DNA of 64,000 nt from Chrysaora quinquecirrha (lineage: Eukaryota; Cnidaria; Scyphozoa; Semaeostomeae; Pelagiidae): contig JACTAT010000036.1 of the NCBI GenBank assembly GCA_014526335.1, positions 930,001 through 994,000 on the forward strand, written 5' to 3'. Positions 60,001 through 64,000 of the stretch are shown here, one piece after another. The position numbers were made by a program, and so were the translations under genes. How positions within the stretch are numbered: the stretch's first letter is position 1; each line of letters starts with the position of its first letter. Below the pieces are notes generated by a model. It saw only the letters and a program-made list of their open reading frames with translations. It was not told the DNA's origin and made no database searches.

Positions 60001-63000
60001 TTTGAAATTAACTATGAAATTACTATATTCAACATTCAGAACGAGATTCCTTGCGATGTCTGCGAAACCTTCCAGCTTCGGGGGCAGAAGGTTTTGGAGG
60101 CCTGCCAAACCTGCCGTTTTCAGAAGACGGTACCAAAGAAATACTTTTCGACATCTACCGAAAAAAGAAGGCGTCTGCTGAAAACGGAATGTGACCAAAA
60201 AAATACGCCCCTAGTCGCGAGTCTAGCTCTTAAGCTATTCGATTAGAGACCGTTAATAAGATCATTATTGCTCTGTCAAGTTACATCATGTTTGAGACTA
60301 CAAGTCTTTTTGTAATTGATACTCCAATTTCTTTTGAACAGATCCTGTTAGTTTTCCAATCAACCAGGAGCAAATTGATGTCTCGCAGTGCCACTGAAGA
60401 TGACGACGACAAAAACTGTTTCAGTCGCTGTTTATCTCGTATGAACTGCTGCTCGAAATGCTGCCGTGGTAACTGCCCGAAATGCTTCCGCTGCTGTGTG
60501 CTGTGTTGTGCACCGTGTCTTGCTTGCCTGTCGTGGATCTTTGGTTGCTGCAGCTCGTGCTGTAGAAACTGCTGCTGCGGATCAAAGAACATGAGAAAAG
60601 GTGGGACTGAGAGAGCTGGGGAGCAGAAATTCATTGTCAATGGAATTGGAAATGATAATAATGCTGAGTTAGCAAGACTGCAACGTGAAGTTGAAATGGT
60701 AAGAATCCTCAGTATGTTCACACCTTCCTCTAACCGGTAGGTAATACACCTTTTCAAAATCATTCTTCGATCATTGGAAGTTCCGATTTGGTGGCATACA
60801 ACTAGTGGTGGGCCACATAATTCTATACAGTTCAATACAATTCCACTGAGTTGAAGTGCCCAATGAATTCTTCTATATATTTTTCATGGATGGCATATTT
60901 TTCGTATATTTGTCACTCAATTTATGTAAACAAATATGTATGGTACTGAAAAAGGCTTAACATGGGAGGAGAGCCTTTGGCTGTATGGCTTGGAAAGTTA
61001 CTCAACGGTTTCTTTAAGCTCTATAGTTGATGATGCAATCTTTGGTTCAAATTCCACATATCATGCCACTGTTGGGAAAAATCCGTCGTAGTATTTTCCA
61101 TTCATGAAAATATGTAATGTGTTTAACATAGCCAAACCACACAGCCATATGGGAGGAGAGCCTTGTACTGTATGACTTTGAGGAGAGTTACTTGGCGATT
61201 TCTTTGGGTTCTATAACTCAGTGGAAATGTCGCTGGTTCTCTGACCTTGCAACCTAGGGTTCGAATACCATCAACTGTGGTGTGCCATTTATGGAAAAAT
61301 CTAACTTTGAAATATATATTTCGGTAAAAGCAAGCATAAAATTTTTACAATCCTAAAGAGCGAACTAGAAGGATTATAGTTGAAAGAATATTTTTCGTTT
61401 TGCTCTGTGAAGAGAGTCGTTTATATATTAATGACATTAAACATGTTGGAAAGTTGTTTATAACTGAGTTAGACTTATTAACTGAGTTTTGTTTTATTTA
61501 GAAAAACATCTACATAACCAGACTGAAACAAACCAATCGCCCAATGGTGACTCCAATATGGACGCAAACAACTGAACCAGTCGCGTATTTGTCAGATGAT
61601 TACGAGACTGATGACGATAAGAACAGCAAAGATGGTAATAACAAGAAGAAACGTGATGCAAAGAAACGAGGCAAATTCAAGATGTTTAACCAGAAGCTCG
61701 ATTTCTCCAACGTGCAGAGCAGAACTGATAGCAATTACAAAAATTCTGGAAAAACTGATAATCGTGTTCATGTGTTGAACAATCAGAACCAACCTCCGAA
61801 AGATGAAGTTGATCGCCTTAAACTTCTGTTGGCAGAAGTAAGTCTTCTATTATTACTGAATGTCATTAACTTCTGCGTATAAGAACCTTCATTTTCAAAA
61901 AACTTCCGCCTGAAATAATATTTCTACCCAATAAATAAGAACCATTGCAGCTTGATATCCAAATAGGTCCTGAATATAGGATATTATAACTACAATAGCA
62001 ATTACAATAGCAACTACAATAGCAATTACAATAGCAACTACAATTGTAACTACAATAACAACTGCAAAAGCAACTACAATAGCAATGATAATAACAACAA
62101 CAATGTCAACTACAATATCAACTACAATAGCAACTACAATAGCAACTACAATAGCAATTACAATAGCAACTACAATAGCAACTACAATAGCAACTACAAT
62201 AGCAACTGCAATAGCAACTACAATAGCAACGATAAGAACAACAACTTTGTCAACTACAATATCAACTAAAATAGCAACTACAATAGCAACTGCAATAGCA
62301 ACTACAATAGCAACTATAATAACAACTTCTATAGCAACTACAATAGCAACTACAATAGCAACTACAATAGTAACTACAATAGCAACTACAATAGCAACTA
62401 CAATAGCAACGATAAGAACAACAACTATGTCAACTACAATATCAACTAAAATAGCAACTACAATAGCAACTGCAATAGCAACTACAATAGCAACTATAAT
62501 AACAATAATTACAATATCAACTACAATAGCAACTGCAATAGCAACTACAATAGTAACTACAATAGCAACTACAATAGCACGTAGAATAGCAACTACAATA
62601 GCAACTACAATAATAACTATAATAACAACTACAATAGCAACTGCAAAAGCAACTGCAAAAGCAACTACAATAGCAACTACAATAGCAGTTACAATAGCAA
62701 TTACAATAGCAACTACAATAGCAACTCCAAAGCAATTACAAAAGCATCTACAATAGCAACTACAATAGCAACTACAATAGTAACTACAGTAGCAACTGCA
62801 ATAGCAACTATATTAACAACTACAATAGCAATTAGAATAGCAATTACAATAGCAACTTCAATAGCAACTATAATAACAACTACAATAGCAATTACAATAG
62901 TAACTGCAATAGCAACTACAATAGTACGTAGAATAGCAACTACAATATTAATTAGAATAGCAACTACAGTAGCAGCTAGAATAGCAATTGTCATACTGCC

Positions 63001-64000
63001 ATACAATAGCAACTACAATCCATGCAAGTACAATCCACGCATTAGGCCTAATGCCGTACTTCTATTTTAGTTTCATGTTTGAATTATTACTCAAAAGCAT
63101 GGCAAACGTAGGGGGTTACTAATCTTATTGATAGTTCAAATTAAATGGTCGTTAATGATTTGCTCGCAGAATGGCTTGTCTCGTAACTTTTATATCTCCA
63201 GTTTTTAGTCTATAACTTGTACTTCTTATGTTTTTCAGTACCGCGAACTGATAATGAATTTTGTTTTTTTTCTAGCGAGATGCTGAGTTAAATCGACTGA
63301 GATACGGATCTGGGAAAGCAAATGAATTCGAGTTACAAGAAATCGATGAATCAATCGAAAAAGATATGAAGAAAGGTCTGAAGAAGAACAAAGAGACAAA
63401 CGTGGATAAGATTGGCGATGATGATTATGATTCCCTTCTTAAAGAGTTCAACGTTGATGGTAATGAAACGTCACAAGGTAGGCCACATCATGATCGTTCT
63501 AATGTTAAAATAAGTCATCAGAAACTTGACTGGTCTCAAGTTCCGTCTAAGCTGGCGACAACTGGCGCGATAGGAAACGGCCGCAGTGCATCGCCGTTTG
63601 AAGGTGAAAAGCCGAAAGAAACTGGCGGGAAGAAGAACAGAGTTAGTCCAGCGCCAGGTGATTCCCCTTCTGTTGATGTTTCTAAGGATGCTGGGAAGGA
63701 TAAGGAAAGGAATCCCCTTCATATGTTTATAACAAGGATGCAAGTGATGCCAAATGCAAGGATTCCCCGTTGAATGACTCATCTAACGATCATGGGAAAG
63801 ACAAGTCAAACGAATCTGGTAGTAATCCTGCATTGCTTAATGTTGAAGTTGCGTATAACGGTGGTGAAAGGCGCCGATCAAGTGTCAAGATATTCAACAA
63901 GGGCACTGACTACAGTCACATTAAATCAACTCTCTCCATAGCGAAGACGGATAAAAAACCGGAGGCGGAGAGACGCGGCTCTAGCGTCAAGATTTTGAAT
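46719..64000 (+). CDS. GABA-B-like class C receptor with atypical membrane domain and tail (3' end off window)
   Basis: Sixteen exons, about 1,190 residues in the window. Order: signal peptide (MASRKTVFIGLIVWSLIS), Cys-rich then Ser/Thr/Ala-rich stretch, PBP1-like ectodomain from about 165 (YIGGFFDSKSDVGRRILPA, ISYGTSAVELALEHD, YPYFFRT, GAYTYDAIYAIARAL), TM1-TM3, one further hydrophobic helix, then a long cytoplasmic tail with a 21-Cys block, coiled-coil segments and repeated basic-Ser-Ser motifs. Most introns are phase 0. ATG at 46719 lies in AAAATGG and starts the signal peptide. The ectodomain matches GABA-B receptors; ligand unknown. Odd: no TM5-TM7-like exons between 58780 and 60341, no fitting splice acceptor before the fourth helix, and an apparent frameshift near 63705. 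Could be a real four-helix receptor, a decaying gene, or an assembly problem. Confidence 0.9.
47349..48731 (+). other. receptor intron 1
   Basis: 1.38 kb. 47790-48020 has higher GC and protein-like frames on both strands, probably an old transposon fragment I cannot classify. Nothing else recognised. Confidence 0.4.
48732..48875 (+). CDS. receptor exon 2
   Basis: 48 codons, GFISTGSGVLLDYLNNAPKK, VALLGPDDDELAKSVAAIA, in the position of the G.GCS strand and helix of GABA-B ectodomains. TTTCAG acceptor, GTAAAT donor, both phase 0. Confidence 0.93.
49155..49458. mobile_element. palindromic foldback MITE, about 300 bp
   Basis: Ends ATATCAATTTTTTGATGC and GCATCAAAAACTTGATAT are inverted. The symmetry continues through nearly the whole element (TTATAAAGC, CATTTAAAG, GGCTTTGAC all mirrored). 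In receptor intron 2. Target duplication not clear. Confidence 0.72.
49660..49839 (+). CDS. receptor exon 3
   Basis: 60 codons: ISYGTSAVELALEHDIHYPY, FFRTKPQLDLLYNLARVEML, QKFSWNEIALLHSKDSYYSK. The ISYG and FFRT blocks are GABA-B hallmarks lining the ligand cleft. TTACAG acceptor, GTATGC donor. Confidence 0.95.
50509..50690 (+). mobile_element. tRNA-like SINE copy, best preserved
   Basis: GGTGCTGTGGCGTGGTGTAA, CAGGGTTTGAGCCC (B-box-like GGTTYGANNCC), GTCACAGCCAGGGTCGA, GATCCTAGCGACTGGCGCTT, then tail (TTCACC)n. In receptor intron 3. Confidence 0.72.
50834..50935 (+). CDS. receptor exon 4
   Basis: 34 codons, LNDVLRTVIAMKGMKIAVEE then FINDPTTALEHIK; beta-alpha unit of lobe 2. TTATAG acceptor, GTGAAA donor. 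Confidence 0.92.
51042..51498. mobile_element. hAT-type MITE, 457 bp, exact 8-bp TSD
   Basis: TIRs CAGAGGCGGACTG(C)CAG and CTGCCAGTCCGCCCCTG, flanked by exact CTCGCTTT (51034-51041, 51499-51506). Inverted-orientation sister of 59130-59608. In receptor intron 4. Confidence 0.92.
51980..52146 (+). mobile_element. tRNA-like SINE copy
   Basis: CCTAATCCAGATGGCTCATG, GGTCAGGGTTCTAGCCCC, AAGCCAGGGTTGAGGTCTCG, TAGTGACTGGCGCTAAA. In receptor intron 4 just upstream of exon 5. Confidence 0.68.
52197..52262 (+). CDS. receptor exon 5
   Basis: 22 codons, RNDIHVILGTFSADDTNKVL and CE, matching the DARIIVGLF...ARKVFCE block of GABA-B receptors. CTATAG acceptor, GTTAGT donor. Confidence 0.92.
52990..53215 (+). 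pseudogene. 3' end of a non-LTR retrotransposon (LINE)
   Basis: An open reading KNYFSNRVINEWNNLPAIVI then NAKSVVEF matches the characteristic C-terminus of non-LTR reverse-transcriptase proteins (SFFSxRVINxWNxLPxxVV...SVxxFK). It is frameshifted after VEF and followed by an ATT/TTA tail. In receptor intron 5. The family (CR1/L2-like or similar) is not decided. Confidence 0.65.
53219..53285 (+). repeat. (TTA)n microsatellite
   Basis: About 65 bp of TTA, at the 3' end of the LINE fragment, where such tails commonly occur. Confidence 0.95.
53391..53555 (+). CDS. receptor exon 6
   Basis: 55 codons, AYKLKMYGPRYVYLFVGSVS and Cys-containing GCTTDHVKCAARYQFFF; equals the YK..M.G..YVW strand of the family. 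TTTAAG acceptor, GTAACA donor. Confidence 0.93.
53690..54100 (+). repeat. (CTAA)n tetranucleotide array
   Basis: Reverse complement of the TTAG arrays that flank the satellite. About 400 bp with AAGT and CCAA variants, in receptor intron 6. Confidence 0.93.
54290..54544 (+). CDS. receptor exon 7
   Basis: 85 codons. Contains HEYGAYTYDAIYAIARALHD, the family's AYDA.WA.A.AL helix, and several N-glycosylation sites (NSTYFNTTV). TTATAG acceptor, GTGAGT donor. Confidence 0.94.
54830..55070 (+). repeat. dispersed repeat copy (CCCAGATGCGG type), unexpanded
   Basis: ATACCCAGATGCGGCTCGAG, CCAATCAGCTTTCAGC, ATTGAAGAGTCCAAGTGAGA correspond to both halves of the 3300-4200 copy without the 111-bp array. 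In receptor intron 7. Confidence 0.65.
55232..55298 (+). CDS. receptor exon 8
   Basis: 22 codons plus one base: GKVIFDPNGNRYFELNVLQK, the G.V.FD..G.R strand of the PBP fold. GTGAGT donor. Confidence 0.93.
56400..56477 (+). CDS. receptor exon 9
   Basis: GSQKDIGTFDNRANAGSKLN then INPIWPG, equal to the IG.YD......W strand ending the ectodomain. TTTTAG acceptor, GTAAGG donor. Confidence 0.92.
56864..57034. mobile_element. MULE-type MITE copy, diverged
   Basis: AGATTTATTACATGAGTCCT..AGTTATCGCTGCCATC at the left and TTGTAATAAGTCTA at the right, matching the TAGACTT family. No target duplication seen. About 80 bp upstream of receptor exon 10. Confidence 0.55.
57116..57263 (+). CDS. receptor exon 10 (TM1)
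   Basis: Encodes the juxtamembrane REPYKKTEIVSSWRFISKEL and TM1 YIIYCIFASLGIIFAIFCLV, then basic WKRKHR. No long Cys-rich domain precedes TM1, as in GABA-B and unlike mGluR. Confidence 0.94.
57508..57640 (+). CDS. receptor exon 11 (TM2)
   Basis: EIRYSFYLMN then TM2 IVIIIGCILVYISVFLFGVD and DVDRICR; the Cys is in the position of the conserved extracellular Cys before TM3. TTTTAG acceptor, GTAAGA donor. Confidence 0.94.
57688..57815 (+). repeat. dispersed ATCAAACATTG-type repeat copy
   Basis: GGCCCTGGCCAAACGATCAA and TGTTTGGCCATTTGGCC match the stretch at about 1480-1560. In receptor intron 11. Confidence 0.55.
58216..58323 (+). CDS. receptor exon 12 (TM3)
   Basis: ARLWVFSIGFILAVGGIISK, LWLAHDVLSKRLLMKK: TM3 with the family's C.ARLW start and the K.W..H end. 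Phase 0 donor GTATGA. Confidence 0.94.
58682..58779 (+). CDS. receptor exon 13 (single hydrophobic helix; 5' border unresolved)
   Basis: Reads FGLLGLIIIGCVTAVLIILF and LHK, ending in a GTAAGG donor in phase 0. Open only back to 58681. The sole nearby AG (58680-58681) would leave two bases before the first codon, which does not fit the phase 0 end of exon 12. The helix could be TM4, or TM7 (LFLHK resembling the LFVPK that ends TM7 in GABA-B receptors). Confidence 0.65.
59073..59705 (-). mobile_element. tRNA-like SINE copy interrupted by a hAT-type MITE
   Basis: GAGAAGGTGAAGGTGAAAT and AGCGCCAGTCGCTAGG on the left (59073-59129), GTGACCCTACCGTGGCTCGG on the right (59617-59705). The MITE insertion separates them, so the SINE is older. 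Confidence 0.7.
59130..59608. mobile_element. hAT-type MITE, 479 bp, exact 8-bp TSD
   Basis: TIRs CAGGGGCGGACTGGCAG and CTGCCAGTCCGCCTCTG, flanked by exact AAGTAGAT (59122-59129, 59609-59616). Nearly the reverse complement of 51042-51498. No transposase. Confidence 0.93.
60342..60698 (+). CDS. receptor exon 14 (Cys-rich cytoplasmic block)
   Basis: 119 codons, phase 0 at both ends, so it joins exon 13 in frame. ILLVFQSTRSKLMS, acidic EDDDD, then about 57 residues with 21 cysteines (NCCSKCC, CPKCFRCCVLCCAPC, CCSSCCRNCCC), then the coiled-coil start NAELARLQREVEM. A Cys cluster next to a membrane helix suggests multiple palmitoylation or metal binding; neither is shown. Confidence 0.85.
60699..61501 (+). 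other. receptor intron 14
   Basis: About 800 bp. Two diverged copies of a GGGAGGAGAGCCTTTGGCTG-like phrase (about 60964 and 61149) suggest a local duplication. No gene seen. Confidence 0.5.
61502..61837 (+). CDS. receptor exon 15 (tail)
   Basis: 112 codons. Starts KNIYITRLKQTNRPM, acidic SDDYETDDD, a Lys-rich stretch, then motif GKFKMFNQKLDFSNVQS, and ends in a second coiled-coil start DEVDRLKLLLAE. TTTTAG-type acceptor, GTAAGT donor. Confidence 0.88.
61985..63008 (+). repeat. 12-bp minisatellite, about 85 units
   Basis: Unit CAACTACAATAG with frequent CAATTACAATAG and CAACTGCAATAG variants over about 1 kb in receptor intron 15. A larger block containing GATAAGAACAACAACT repeats at about 62230 and 62410 (about 180 bp). 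Period is a multiple of three, hence long spurious frames on both strands. Confidence 0.95.
63276..64000 (+). CDS. receptor exon 16 (tail, continues past window)
   Basis: Continues the coiled coil (RDAELNRLRYGSG), then a charged tail with motif copies VKISHQKLDWSQVPS (about 63503), RRRSSVKIFNKGTDYSHIKS (about 63868) and RRGSSVKILN at the right edge. The first frame ends at a TGA at 63771-63773. The protein-like reading continues one frame over from about 63705 (SPSYVYNKDASDAKCKDS), so a small frameshift is present or the sequence has an error. A tandem AAGGA-like duplication sits at the spot. Confidence 0.8.

Larger units (their letters stand above)
58780..60341 (+). other. receptor intron 13, where TM5-TM7 exons would be expected
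   Basis: 1.56 kb. Contains a SINE (59073-59129 and 59617-59705) split by a hAT-type MITE (59130-59608). No exon with class C TM5-TM7 hallmarks was found in any plus-strand frame. A weakly hydrophobic open stretch just before exon 14 (about 60237-60341, IIIALSSYIMF) has no good acceptor in phase. Confidence 0.65.

Noticed and set aside
62085..62756. 223-aa frame of Thr-Ile-Ala-Thr repeats
   Set aside because: Translation of the 12-bp minisatellite in an intron; the complementary strand is equally open.

Overview
This window is eukaryotic nuclear DNA, most likely from an animal. It is AT-rich, gene-poor and intron-rich, with consensus GT-AG introns and dense interspersed and tandem repeats. 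The two large genes are typically metazoan: a SMURF-type ubiquitin ligase and a class C (GABA-B-like) receptor. A non-bilaterian such as a sponge or cnidarian would fit the receptor and the repeat load, but that is inference; nothing here fixes the species.

Layout. (1) 474-25641, minus strand: a SMURF-family HECT E3 ligase read as 19 coding exons, start codon at 25641, giving an N-terminal C2 domain, three WW domains and most of the HECT domain. All exon phases agree. The last exon, expected to hold the catalytic cysteine, lies beyond the left edge. Its introns hold tRNA-like SINEs, MITEs of at least three families with exact target-site duplications, a 111-bp minisatellite and two inverted hexanucleotide arrays. 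(2) 26943-27506, minus: a single-exon, unrecognised 187-aa protein with a PP1-docking-like KVTF motif. (3) 28.4-34.1 kb: trinucleotide arrays and a 2.68-kb foldback element (30388-33064) whose long inverted arms are built from tandem repeats. (4) 34.7-44.9 kb: a 9.2-kb satellite array of 131-bp monomers with higher-order structure, bounded on both sides by TTAG tetranucleotide arrays. (5) 46719-64000+, plus strand: a GABA-B-like receptor gene of at least 16 exons, running off the right edge. It has a signal peptide, a Ser/Thr/Ala-rich stretch, a periplasmic-binding-protein-like ectodomain, only four recognisable membrane helices, a stretch with 21 cysteines, coiled-coil segments and a repeated basic-Ser-Ser motif in the tail.

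The genes are not an operon and share no obvious pathway. SMURF proteins ubiquitinate TGF-beta/BMP and polarity components at membranes; the receptor is a plasma-membrane protein of unknown ligand. The points that most deserve checking are the receptor's missing transmembrane segments and unusual tail, the foldback element, and the satellite block.
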